DNA from: Cupriavidus numazuensis
GTDB lineage: Bacteria > Pseudomonadota > Gammaproteobacteria > Burkholderiales > Burkholderiaceae
Assembly (NCBI RefSeq): GCF_905397435.1
Contig: NZ_CAJPVI010000003.1
Location: 124,001 to 188,000, forward strand
Direction of reading: 5' to 3'
DNA length: 64,000 bases
Of the stretch, positions 26,799 to 34,803 are shown in pieces. The notes below the pieces were generated by a model. It saw only the letters and a program-made list of their open reading frames with translations. It made no database searches and had not been told where the DNA came from. The first letter of the stretch is position 1. Each line of letters begins with the position of its first letter. A program made the position numbers and the translations under genes.

Positions 26799-27701
26799 TC
26801 ACGCGGCGTTTGCGGTCTCGGTGCTGTTCGCGCTCGGCGCTTGCGTGCCGGACGGTACCTTGTAGCGGTTGTAGCCCCACAGATACTGCTCGGGGAATCG
26901 GCGGATCATCTCCTCGACCTCGGCATTGATCCATGCAGCCTGTTCTTCCGTAGTCGGCGGCATTGGCGCGGTCAGTCGCTTCACATGCATGCGCCAGCCG
27001 CGCCCATGCGGCAGCCGCTCGCCGGCGGCGATGATCAGTGGCGCACCGGTTTGCGAAGCCAGCTTGCACGGCAAGGTGATCGTGTAGGCCTTGCGGCCGA
27101 AGAAGGGCACCCAGACGCCATCGCCCTTGGGAGCCTGATCGGGCAACAGGCCGACCGCCTCGCCTTGTCGCAATGCGCGTACGAATGCACGTACGCCCTG
27201 TGCGGTTGCCGGAACCGCCTTGAGGTTCGACGTTTCGCGCACCCAATCAAGCAGGTCCCGAAACACCGCCTTGCGATGCGGCCGGAACATGATCGTCAGC
27301 GAGATGCGTTCCGCGGCATAGCGGGCCGCCAGTTCGAAGCATCCCAGGTGAGGCGTGAGCATGACGAGACCGCGGCCTTCGGCCAGCGTTTGCTCGATCA
27401 CGTCCCAGTCTTCGCAGATGACCTTTTCCATACAATCCGGGCTGCGAAACCAGACATGGGCCAGTTCGGTCATCATCGCACCGGTTTCGGCCGCCGCCCG
27501 GCGCGCGAAAGCAGGCCCCGGATATCCGGCCTGCATGGCGTTCTGCTGCACATGCTGGCGGTATCGACCGGGCAGGGCATAGACAAGCCGTCCCAACATG
27601 CGTCCGAGTGCATGGGCGACTGGCAGCGGCAGCGCGGCAACGAGCCGTACCACCATGGCAAGGGGGCTGCGTGAGGAAGGCTGGCGTGGGGATGCGGTCA
27701 C
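26799..27701 (-). CDS. LpxL/HtrB-family lipid A acyltransferase homologue
   Basis: A 300-residue inner-membrane acyltransferase of the lauroyl/myristoyl lipid A family. One N-terminal membrane helix (about 14-38) is followed by the catalytic HX4E motif, HLGCFE (His118, Glu123), within LTPHLGCFELAAR. LLPDQAPKGDGVWVPFFG, also typical, binds the substrate. It would add a secondary acyl chain to lipid A or a related lipid. It stands alone with no LPS genes next to it, and the length is similar to E. coli LpxL (306). Confidence 0.88.
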   Translation of the reverse strand: MTASPRQPSSRSPLAMVVRLVAALPLPVAHALGRMLGRLVYALPGRYRQHVQQNAMQAGYPGPAFARRAAAETGAMMTELAHVWFRSPDCMEKVICEDWDVIEQTLAEGRGLVMLTPHLGCFELAARYAAERISLTIMFRPHRKAVFRDLLDWVRETSNLKAVPATAQGVRAFVRALRQGEAVGLLPDQAPKGDGVWVPFFGRKAYTITLPCKLASQTGAPLIIAAGERLPHGRGWRMHVKRLTAPMPPTTEEQAAWINAEVEEMIRRFPEQYLWGYNRYKVPSGTQAPSANSTETANAA

Positions 27702-27889
27702 GCGAGCGTCTCCCGTTTCAGCGTGAAATCAATAGCGCGGCGGGACATGCGGGCCTCTCGCGTTGAAGGGCGCTCACTGTACCACGCATCGGTTTTCGGG
27801 CCGCAGTTTTGGCGGGGAACGCGGTGCGCTTGCAACGATGGCACGCGCGCGGCCGCGATTTGGGGACAGATTGGCGATGGCATACGGGA

Positions 27890-27922
27890 CCGGATCAGGA
27901 TGTTCGAATCCTGCCGCACCGG
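27890..27922. repeat. Nested inverted repeat downstream of metQ
   Basis: CAGGAT (27896-27901) and ATCCTG (27908-27913) form a perfect 6-bp stem around GTTCGA, enclosed by outer CCGG pairs (27890-27893 and 27919-27922). It lies about 30 bases past the metQ stop on the minus strand and may end that transcript, though no T-run follows. The GTTCGAATCC-like core mimics a tRNA T-arm. Confidence 0.45.
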
Positions 27923-27951
27923 CCCCGCTTCGCGATCAGATCATCAGACGA

Positions 27952-28767
27952 TCAGAACGAAGGGACCATCGCGCCCTTGAACTGGGTCTTCATGAACTGC
28001 TTGACGTCTTCCGACTGATAGGCCGCCACCAGCTTCTTCACCCACGGCTTGTCCTTGTCCTGGGTGCGCACGACGATGATGTTTGCGTACGGGCTGTGGA
28101 TGTCTTCCAGGCCGATCGCGTTCCTGGTCGGCTGCAGGCCGGCGGCCAGCGCATAGTTGGTGTTGATGACGGCGGCGCCGACGTCGGGCAGGGCGCGGGC
28201 CAGCTGGGCGGCGTCCAGTTCCACGATCTTCAGCTTCTTCGGGTTCTCGGCGACGTCCAGCGGGGTTGCGTTGGTGCCGTTGGTGCCCGCGCCGGCCTTG
28301 AGCTTGATCACTCCCTGTGCCTGGAGCAGCAGCAGCGCGCGGTTCTCGTTCGACGGGTCGTTGGGCACGGCGACCTTGGCGCCCTGCGCCAGGTCCTTCG
28401 GCGACTTCAGGTTCTTCGAGTAGATGCCCAGCGGCGAGATGTAGGTATAGCCCACGCTGACCATCTTGTAGCCGCGCTGCTTGATCTGGCTGTCGAGGTA
28501 AGGCTGGTGCTGGAAGCTGTTGGCGTCGAGGTCGCCGGCATCCAGCGCGGCGTTCGGCTGCACGTAGTCGTTGAATTCCACGACCTTCACGTTCAGGCCA
28601 TTCTTCTTGGCCACTTTCTGCACGACTTGCCAGACTTCGGCGTCCGGACCGCTCACGGTACCCACGCGAATGGTCTGTTCCTGGGCCGAGGCGCTGCCGG
28701 CGGCGACAATGAAGCCAACGGCGGACACGGCAACCGCCAGACGCTTGTAAAGGGAGATGCTGCGCAT
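27952..28767 (-). CDS. metQ: MetQ/NlpA-family methionine-binding protein
   Basis: A 271-residue periplasmic binding protein. A cleavable signal peptide covers about residues 1-29 (LAVAVSAVGFIVAAGSASA); no lipobox is seen. The mature chain has IRVGTVSGPDAEVWQ, FNDYVQPNAALDAGDLDANSFQHQPYL and IYSKNLKSPKDL, all typical of MetQ. It would bind methionine or a similar amino acid for an ABC importer. The partner metN (ATPase) and metI (permease) genes are not in this window, so it is an orphan receptor here. Confidence 0.88.
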   Translation of the reverse strand: MRSISLYKRLAVAVSAVGFIVAAGSASAQEQTIRVGTVSGPDAEVWQVVQKVAKKNGLNVKVVEFNDYVQPNAALDAGDLDANSFQHQPYLDSQIKQRGYKMVSVGYTYISPLGIYSKNLKSPKDLAQGAKVAVPNDPSNENRALLLLQAQGVIKLKAGAGTNGTNATPLDVAENPKKLKIVELDAAQLARALPDVGAAVINTNYALAAGLQPTRNAIGLEDIHSPYANIIVVRTQDKDKPWVKKLVAAYQSEDVKQFMKTQFKGAMVPSF

Positions 28768-28951
28768 AGGAGAGTTTGGATGTTATTGGAAGCTTGTGGC
28801 TTGAAAGGCGCCTGACCCCGGTCCGTGTAGGGTGGGGCGGGCGAAGCCAAAGATTAACGCAATTGCGTCCAAACGGGGCTGCGCAGGGTATTTGGGCGTC
28901 TATTTCTTTTTCATATGCTTATGAATTCAAGTGCGGCGGGAATGCTGCCAT

Positions 28952-29359
28952 TTAATGGCGTGAGCTTCCATACCCCTCACCCTTCCACTCAATAAAACAA
29001 AGCCCATGCCCAAACGGGTCCGACAGCGTCGCCTGCCGGCCCCAGTCGAACTCCTGCGGCCAGTCCTCGATCTCCGCGCCGGCTTCCAGAGCGCGCTCGA
29101 TGGCGGCCTCGAGGTTGTCCACGACAAAATCGAGGTGCACCGGCGTCCAGTGCCGGCGGTAGTCGCGCCGAGTATCGGCGCGCGAGGTCGGGCGCGTGCC
29201 GGCCGGCTTGGCGAGCAGGTAGATGGGCGTGGCGCCGCCCGTCATTTCTGCGACGGTATCGTCAAACAGCTTGCGGCTCAGGCGTAGGCCCAGTCCTTCC
29301 TGGTAGAAGCCGATGCCGCGCGGCAGGTCATCGACGTCGACGTTGATCAGCAACTCCAT
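28952..29359 (-). CDS. VOC-family (glyoxalase/bleomycin-resistance-like) protein
   Basis: A 135-residue VOC protein. The two beta-alpha-beta units are visible as MELLINVDVDDLPRGIGFYQ and HWTPVHLDFVVDNLEAAIERA, and the C-terminal strand is FGHGLCFIEW. The potential metal ligands His (VHLDFVV) and Glu (CFIEW) are present, but the N-terminal ligand position is Asn/Val. The reaction cannot be predicted. The start was chosen at 29359, where GGAGACCGTG precedes ATG, rather than a longer in-frame start. The 184 bases before metQ hold nothing recognised. Confidence 0.8.
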   Translation of the reverse strand: MELLINVDVDDLPRGIGFYQEGLGLRLSRKLFDDTVAEMTGGATPIYLLAKPAGTRPTSRADTRRDYRRHWTPVHLDFVVDNLEAAIERALEAGAEIEDWPQEFDWGRQATLSDPFGHGLCFIEWKGEGYGSSRH

Positions 29360-29463
29360 CACGGTCTCCTGACAGCTTTGGGGGGATAGCTGCCGCATTG
29401 TGCGCCCGTGCTCCTGACAACTGCTGTCAGGAGAGGTGTCCCTTGCCGCGATTGGCCGAAGAT

Positions 29464-30138
29464 TCAGCGCTCGAGCAGCGTACGGACGACCGGTTGCAGG
29501 GCATCGCCGAGGGCGATATGGGCATCGGCGTCAAGGTGCACGCCGTCGACGGCACTGCTCTGGATTACGGTGCCCGCATCGAACAGCGGGCAATCGACGG
29601 CGGCGCACAGGTCGCGCAAGGCCTCGGGCAGGCCCACCCACTTGTGCTCGCCGCCGGCGAACTTGGGCGCAAGCGGCCCGCACGGTGTGCGGATCGGCGG
29701 AGGCACGACCACCAGGATCGGTGGCACCGGCATGCCTGGTTCGGTGGGCGCCGTGCGGATGGCATGAATGAGCGCGCCGACCCCTTGTGCCGCATGCCAG
29801 GCGTTGTGCGGATGCATGGACTGGAAATCGTTGTTGCCCAGCATCAAAACCACGAGCGCCAGCGGGGAATGGATCTCGATGCGCTGCGCCAGACCCTGCA
29901 AGCCGTTGCGGCCCGGTTTGAACGGGTCGTCCCAGACGGTGCGCCGGCCGTTCAGGCAGTCCTCGATGATGCGGACCGGGGTGCCGCCGTCGGCGTTCAG
30001 GCCGAGTTCGAGCCGGCCCGGCCAGCGGACCGGGAAGGGCAGCCGCTGGCGCGTGCCGGGCACGATGCCCCACGAAAGCGAGTCGGCATAGACCAGGATC
30101 TGCAGCGGATCGACTTCAGACGGCGCGGTCAATGGCAT
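29464..30138 (-). CDS. SGNH-hydrolase (arylesterase-like)
   Basis: A 224-residue SGNH esterase. Block I is YADSLSWGI with Ser20, where the usual Gly of GDSL is Ala. Block III is MLGNNDF (GxND) and block V is DGVHLDADAH (Asp198, His201). The spacing resembles the Mycobacterium smegmatis arylesterase group, with the internal LEFNxDG-like GLNADGGTPVRIIEDCLNGRRT. No signal peptide is present, so it is cytoplasmic. It hydrolyses or transfers acyl groups of small esters; the natural substrate is unknown. The gene is divergent from the SRPBCC-exporter pair. Confidence 0.82.
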   Translation of the reverse strand: MPLTAPSEVDPLQILVYADSLSWGIVPGTRQRLPFPVRWPGRLELGLNADGGTPVRIIEDCLNGRRTVWDDPFKPGRNGLQGLAQRIEIHSPLALVVLMLGNNDFQSMHPHNAWHAAQGVGALIHAIRTAPTEPGMPVPPILVVVPPPIRTPCGPLAPKFAGGEHKWVGLPEALRDLCAAVDCPLFDAGTVIQSSAVDGVHLDADAHIALGDALQPVVRTLLER

Positions 30139-30252
30139 GCGAAAGGCTCCTCTAGGCGCGTGGCGCGGATGCTGCGCTGCGCAGTGAAATGGTACTGACG
30201 AACAGGCCAGACACCTCATAATATCGATTACATCAGAACACGGAGAAATAAG

Positions 30253-30723
30253 TTGCGTTTCGAGCACTTGGTAGAGATCAACGATCCAGGCAATCCTCAA
30301 CTGGATCCGCTCACGCCTGACCAGCTCTGGCAAGGGCTGGTCCTGCGCGCCGAGTCGCCCGAACTGTTCGTGCTGGGACTGGACCGCGCCGAAGTCTTGG
30401 CCCGGGGTGAAGGCTGGATCGACCGCGTGCTGCATTTCGGGGCTGCGAAGATCCATGACCGCGTGGTGTTCGAACCGCGCCGCCAGGTCCGCTACGAGAC
30501 CGCTGCCACCGCCGAGCACGCCGGCGGCACGCTGACGATGGTGATCGAGACGCCCGCGGCGGGCGCGCTGCTGCTGCGCTTCGTGTACGACACGACCATG
30601 CCGGCCGTGGACGCCAGCGGCGACGACCGCTACGCCGAAATCGTCAAGTCCGCCTACCACGAGGCCGACATCGACACCGTCCGCAAGGTCCGCGAGATCG
30701 CTGCCACGGGGCGCCTGGGGTGA
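30253..30723 (+). CDS. SRPBCC-family protein (AtaL-like, DUF1857)
   Basis: A 156-residue protein beginning at TTG behind a GGAG site seven bases away. It opens with FEHLVEINDPGN and has the START-like pattern LTPDQLWQGLVLRAESPELF, then IVDRVLHFG-like and RFVYDTTMP, all matching the AtaL/DUF1857 family. The pocket-forming fold binds hydrophobic ligands, and no enzyme activity is assigned. Its stop codon overlaps the GTG start of the exporter gene by four bases, so it may have a role linked to that pump's substrate. Confidence 0.78.
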   Translation: MRFEHLVEINDPGNPQLDPLTPDQLWQGLVLRAESPELFVLGLDRAEVLARGEGWIDRVLHFGAAKIHDRVVFEPRRQVRYETAATAEHAGGTLTMVIETPAAGALLLRFVYDTTMPAVDASGDDRYAEIVKSAYHEADIDTVRKVREIAATGRLG

Positions 30724-32201
30724 GCCGCGCTCCGCAAACGCCGGAAGGTTCCGGCGGCGGGTCGGACGGACCGACCCGGGCGGCGCTGCGCGCGCGCTAC
30801 GGCGACCGCCTGCGCTGGCTGGTGCTGCTCACGCTGATGCTTGGGACGATGTCGTCCATCGTCTCTTCCACCATCATCAATGTCGCCATTCCCGACCTGA
30901 GCCGGCATTTCGTGCTCGGGCAGGAACGCGCGCAGTGGGTCGCGGCCAGTTTCATGATCGCCATGACGCTGGCAATGCTGCTGACGCCGTGGCTGCTCAA
31001 CCGGTACGGCCTGCGCCGCACGTTCCTGGGGGCGCTGGTGTTGCTGGGCGTGGGCGGACTGGTAGGCGGGCTGTCGCCGACCTACGGCGTGATGATCGCG
31101 ATGCGCGTGGCCGAAGGCGCCGCCGCGGGCATCATGCAGCCGCTGCCCAACATCCTCGTGTTGCGCGTCTTCGACGAGCGGGAGCAGGGCAAGGCCATGA
31201 GCCTGTTTGGGTTCGGCGTGGTGCTGGCGCCCGCGCTGGGGCCGAGCCTCGGTGGTTTCCTGGTGGAGGCCTTCGGCTGGCGTTCGATTTTCTTCGTGGT
31301 GGTGCCGTTGACGCTGCTAGGCGCAGTCATGGCGCGTCGCTTCATGGCCGTCGATTCGATCATGATGGGCGAACGCAAGCCGCTGGACTGGCGCGGGCTC
31401 GCGCTGGCCGGGGTCGCCACGGTCTGCCTGTTGAACGGCCTCGTGGAAATGCGCGAAAGCGTGGCCGCCGGGCTGGCGCTGGCTGGCCTGGGCGTGGTGC
31501 TGATCGTGGTGTTCGTGATGTGGCAGCTTCGCGCGGCCGATCCGCTGATGGACATGCGGCTCTACAGTTACCGCCAGTTCTCGGCGGGCGCGGTGGTCGC
31601 GTTCATCTACGGCGCCGGCCTGTTTGGTTCGACCTACCTGCTGCCGGTGTACATGCAGATGGCGCTGAGCTATACGCCGTCGCGCGCGGGCCTGGTGCTG
31701 CTGCCGGCCGGTATTGCGCTTGGCGTGACGATCGCTTTGGCGGGACGCTTCACGCATCGCGTATCACCGCATTTGCAGGTGTCGTTGGGGCTGGCGCTGC
31801 TGGCGCTGTCGTTCCTGCTGATGGCGACGGGTTCGCCGTCCACGCCGTACCTGGTGCTGGTGGCGCTGGCGGTGCTGGGCCGAATCGGGCTGGGTTGCAT
31901 CCTGCCGTCGCTGACGCTCGGCTCCATGCGCGGTGTGGATTTCTCGCTGATCGCGCAAGGATCCAGTTGCATCAACTTCGTGCGCCAGCTTGGCGGCGCG
32001 ATCGGCGTCAGCCTGGCCGGCGTGGGCCTGCAGTGGCGGCTGAACCAGCACGGCGTGGCGCTGGGGCAGGGCGGCGACGTGCTGGCGCAGGCTGCGCGCA
32101 TCCGCGCGTTCGATGAAACCTTCCTGGCCGTGGGCGTGGTGATCGCCACGGCCATCCTCGCATCCTGGCGCATCCGGCCGAAGCCGGTGCCGGGAGCCTG
32201 A
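30720..32201 (+). CDS. DHA2-family (EmrB/QacA) MFS efflux permease
   Basis: A 493-residue drug:proton antiporter with about fourteen predicted membrane helices. Motifs are VNVAIPDL-like TIINVAIPDLSRHF in helix 1, WVAASFMIAMTLAMLLTPWL, and the motif C-like GPSLGGFLVEAFGWRSIF after helix 5. It starts at GTG overlapping the SRPBCC stop (GTGA). No HlyD/EmrA adaptor or outer-membrane factor gene is next to it, so it may act alone in the inner membrane. Its substrates are unknown. Confidence 0.88.
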   Translation: MSRAPQTPEGSGGGSDGPTRAALRARYGDRLRWLVLLTLMLGTMSSIVSSTIINVAIPDLSRHFVLGQERAQWVAASFMIAMTLAMLLTPWLLNRYGLRRTFLGALVLLGVGGLVGGLSPTYGVMIAMRVAEGAAAGIMQPLPNILVLRVFDEREQGKAMSLFGFGVVLAPALGPSLGGFLVEAFGWRSIFFVVVPLTLLGAVMARRFMAVDSIMMGERKPLDWRGLALAGVATVCLLNGLVEMRESVAAGLALAGLGVVLIVVFVMWQLRAADPLMDMRLYSYRQFSAGAVVAFIYGAGLFGSTYLLPVYMQMALSYTPSRAGLVLLPAGIALGVTIALAGRFTHRVSPHLQVSLGLALLALSFLLMATGSPSTPYLVLVALAVLGRIGLGCILPSLTLGSMRGVDFSLIAQGSSCINFVRQLGGAIGVSLAGVGLQWRLNQHGVALGQGGDVLAQAARIRAFDETFLAVGVVIATAILASWRIRPKPVPGA

Positions 32202-32206
32202 GGCGG

Positions 32207-32234
32207 GGCGCCGTCCGTTCCGACAGACGGCGCC
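32207..32234. terminator. Hairpin between convergent exporter and acyl-CoA-binding genes
   Basis: GGCGCCGTC (32207-32215) pairs perfectly with GACGGCGCC (32226-32234) over a 10-base loop. No T-run follows on either strand; it is probably a bidirectional stop of modest strength. Confidence 0.5.
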
Positions 32235-32242
32235 AGCGAACC

Positions 32243-32512
32243 TTATTCCGTCGCGCCGCTGCGCAGGTCTTCCACCAGCGCGATGTAGCTCTCCATGGCC
32301 GCATCCTTGGCCGTGCCCTTGAGGGCTTCCCACGCCTCGAACTTGTAGCGGCCGACAAAATCCGTCATGCCCGGCTTGTCGCCGTGCGCATCGCCTTCGC
32401 TGCCTTGCTTGAACAGTGCGTACAGGCGCAGCAGCGTCATGTTGCTGGGGCGCTCGCTGAGTTGCTTGACGTCGATCTGGGCCTGTTCGAAGCGGGCTTG
32501 CAGGTCACTCAT
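32243..32512 (-). CDS. Acyl-CoA-binding protein (ACBP)
   Basis: An 89-residue acyl-CoA-binding protein, the size of the eukaryotic ACBP domain. It shows the four-helix pattern LQARFEQAQIDVKQLSERP, LLRLYALFKQGSEGD, and KFEAWEALKGTAKDAAMESY with conserved YxLFKQ and KWxAW-type (KFEAW) ligand residues. It would carry long-chain acyl-CoA in the cytoplasm. A GGAG site precedes the ATG at 32512; a longer reading adds 35 residues without similarity. It is divergent from tsaB with 121 bases between. Confidence 0.92.
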   Translation of the reverse strand: MSDLQARFEQAQIDVKQLSERPSNMTLLRLYALFKQGSEGDAHGDKPGMTDFVGRYKFEAWEALKGTAKDAAMESYIALVEDLRSGATE

Positions 32513-32633
32513 GGGTTCTCCTGTAGAGGTCGGGGGAAGGAATGGCCCGATGATAGTCGCCAACACGCCGCCCGCGCCCGTCAAAAAACCGAGGAAGGAC
32601 TCGGTTTGGGGTGCCACCGGCTACAATCGCGCC

Positions 32634-33398
32634 ATGTCCTGGATTCTTGCTGTCGAAACTTCCACCGAGTGGTGTTCTGTTGCACTGGGCCGTGCCACGG
32701 CGGATGGCGCGGTCGAGTCATGGTCTCGCCATGAACATACCGGCGCGCGCTCTTCCGCGCGCGTGCTGCCCGCAGCGGGCGAACTGCTGGCCGAGGCCGG
32801 CATTGCACTGGCCGATTGCGCTGCAATTGCGTTCGGCGCGGGCCCGGGCTCCTTTACCGGCCTGCGTACCGCTTGCGGCGTGGCGCAAGGCTTGGCCTTC
32901 GGCGCCGGGCTGCCGGTCATTCCCGTCAATACGCTGATGGTCTGCGCCGAAAGCGCACGCGGCGCCACGCCAGGTTTGCCTGCTGATGTGTCGGTGCTGG
33001 TCGCGCTGGACGCGCGCATGGACGAAGCCTATTCGAGCGCCTTCCGCTGGGACGAAGCGGCGCAGGAGTGGGCAGCCGAAACGCCGCTGCAGGTCGGCCC
33101 GCCGGAAACCGTGCCGCTGCCCGCCGGCGATTTCTGGGTAGCCGGCAACGCCGCGACGGTATTTGGCGAGCGCCTGGCGGGCCTGGCACGCGCCACGCGC
33201 GTGCTGCCCGAGGCGATGCCCCATGCGCAGCCGATGCTGGCCATCGCCCTGCGCGCGCTGGCGCGCGGCGAAACCATCGACGCCGCTGACGCCATGCCGA
33301 TCTACCTGCGCGACAAGGTCGCACAGACCATCGAAGAGCGCGAAGCGGCCGCTGCAGCCAAGGCCGCGGCAAAGGCGGCGGCAGGGGGCGCATCGTGA
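32634..33398 (+). CDS. tsaB: tRNA threonylcarbamoyladenosine biosynthesis protein TsaB
   Basis: A 254-residue ASKHA-fold protein that dimerises with TsaD to make the t6A modification at position 37 of ANN-decoding tRNAs. It shows the phosphate-1 motif ILAVETSTEWCSVAL and the signature GAGPGSFTGLRTACG with the following VAQGLAFG. It is slightly longer than E. coli TsaB because of an Ala/Lys-rich C-terminal tail (EAAAAAKAAAKAAAGG). rimI overlaps its stop codon by four bases, giving a tsaB-rimI-udg-DUF1853 operon. Confidence 0.93.
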   Translation: MSWILAVETSTEWCSVALGRATADGAVESWSRHEHTGARSSARVLPAAGELLAEAGIALADCAAIAFGAGPGSFTGLRTACGVAQGLAFGAGLPVIPVNTLMVCAESARGATPGLPADVSVLVALDARMDEAYSSAFRWDEAAQEWAAETPLQVGPPETVPLPAGDFWVAGNAATVFGERLAGLARATRVLPEAMPHAQPMLAIALRALARGETIDAADAMPIYLRDKVAQTIEEREAAAAAKAAAKAAAGGAS

Positions 33399-33940
33399 GC
33401 GTGTCCTACCGTTCGGATGCGACCGACACCCCGGACTGGACGGGCATTCCGGCCATGCCCGCGCTGGCGAATGGCTGGGCACTCGGACGCATGAGCGCGC
33501 TGGACCTGCATGCGGTGGCGGAGATTGAATCGCGTGCCTACACCCATCCGTGGACGCGTGGCAATTTCGAGAACTCCATCAAGGCCGGCCATATGGGGCT
33601 GACCCTGCGCGATCCGCTGGGCACGCTCGTGGCGTATGCCGTGCTGATGCCGGTCGTCGACGAAATGCACCTGCTCAACATCACCGTGGAGCCTCACCGG
33701 CAGCGCCAGGGGCTGGGCCGGCTGATGCTCGCGGTGGCATTGGCCACGTCGCATACCCACCACCTGCATACGATGCTGCTCGAAGTGCGGCCTTCCAATA
33801 CGGGCGCGCTGGCGCTGTACCTGGAGGCGGGCTTTGTCGAGATCGGCCGGCGCAAGGGTTACTACCCGGCAGCCGGTAACGCGCGCGAAGACGCACTGGT
33901 GCTGCGTCGGGCCTGGCCCGGCGGGGAGGACGCAGCATGA
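33395..33940 (+). CDS. rimI: Ribosomal protein S18 alanine N-acetyltransferase RimI
   Basis: A 181-residue GNAT acetyltransferase. The RimI hallmarks are IESRAYTHPWTRGNFENSI, the acetyl-CoA loop VEPHRQRQGLGRLML, and VRPSNTGALALYLEAGFVEIGRRKGYYP. It acetylates the N-terminal Ala of ribosomal protein S18. It starts at GTG overlapping tsaB's stop (GTGA). The first about 35 residues are an extension relative to E. coli RimI (148). The UDG gene again overlaps its stop codon by four bases. Confidence 0.92.
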   Translation: MSVSYRSDATDTPDWTGIPAMPALANGWALGRMSALDLHAVAEIESRAYTHPWTRGNFENSIKAGHMGLTLRDPLGTLVAYAVLMPVVDEMHLLNITVEPHRQRQGLGRLMLAVALATSHTHHLHTMLLEVRPSNTGALALYLEAGFVEIGRRKGYYPAAGNAREDALVLRRAWPGGEDAA

Positions 33941-34803
33941 GCCGACGCGCGCAGTTCCTGGAAGTGCTGGGGATTCCGACCGAGTGGATTCCGCGCAGAC
34001 CGCCTGCCGCGCCTGAGGGCGGCACTGTTGAGGCGGACTTGCCGGCTGTAATGGCTGCTGAGCCGGAAACCGCCGAGGAAGCGATATCGATGGTGGCGCA
34101 GGCATCGGTCGACATGGACGCAGTGGAGGCTGCCGACGTCTTCGACGTCGTGGAGCCCCTCGCAGAGCTGTTGCCCCCTGCGATAGTCGATGCCCCGCTC
34201 ATCGCCCCCGTTCCGGACCGAGCAGCTGCCATTGCCGCCATGGACTGGCCCGCGCTGGACGCCGCCGTGGCCGCATGCGAAGCCTGCGGGCTGTGCAGCA
34301 CGCGCACCAATACCGTATTCGGCGTAGGCGACCGCGAAGCGGAATGGATGCTCGTCGGCGAGGCCCCGGGCGAGAACGAAGACCTGCAAGGCGAGCCGTT
34401 CGTCGGCCAGGCCGGCAAGCTGCTCGACAATATGCTGGCGTCGCTCGGCCTCAGGCGCGGCCGCAATGTGTTCATCGCCAATGTGCTCAAGTGCCGTCCG
34501 CCGGGCAACCGCAATCCGGAACCGGCCGAGGTCGATCAGTGCGAGCCGTTCCTGAAGCGGCAGATTGCGCTGGTGCGGCCCAAGGTCATCGTCGTACTGG
34601 GCCGCTTTGCCGCGCAGTCGTTGCTGCGCACCACCACGCCGATCGGCAAGCTGCGCGGTACCGTCCACAGCTACGAAGGGATTCCCGTGGTGGTCACCTA
34701 CCATCCCGCCTACCTGCTGCGCACCCTGACCGACAAGGCGCGCGCATGGGAGGACCTGTGCCTGGCCCGAGAGGTGCACGATCGTGCGGGAGCCCAGGCC
34801 TGA
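33937..34803 (+). CDS. Family 4 (Fe-S) uracil-DNA glycosylase
   Basis: A 288-residue uracil-DNA glycosylase, removing uracil from DNA after cytosine deamination. The catalytic domain begins near residue 105. CEACGLC (Cys114, Cys117) supplies the first iron-sulfur ligands, motif A is GEAPGENEDLQGEPFVG, and motif B is VTYHPAYLLR. Two further cysteines (KCRPP, DQCEPF) complete four potential ligands, though their exact pairing is not certain. Residues about 20-100 are an acidic Ala/Pro/Val-rich extension that looks disordered and is absent from compact family members. The start overlaps rimI by four bases. Confidence 0.92.
   Translation: MSRRAQFLEVLGIPTEWIPRRPPAAPEGGTVEADLPAVMAAEPETAEEAISMVAQASVDMDAVEAADVFDVVEPLAELLPPAIVDAPLIAPVPDRAAAIAAMDWPALDAAVAACEACGLCSTRTNTVFGVGDREAEWMLVGEAPGENEDLQGEPFVGQAGKLLDNMLASLGLRRGRNVFIANVLKCRPPGNRNPEPAEVDQCEPFLKRQIALVRPKVIVVLGRFAAQSLLRTTTPIGKLRGTVHSYEGIPVVVTYHPAYLLRTLTDKARAWEDLCLAREVHDRAGAQA

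Noticed and set aside
27823..27920. tRNA-like features: GGTGCGC at 27823 can pair with CCGCACC at 27914, with a GTTCGAATCC-like arm between
   Set aside because: No D-arm or anticodon arm can be drawn between the ends and the T-arm stem does not pair in the canonical register; it is better explained as a local inverted repeat after metQ.
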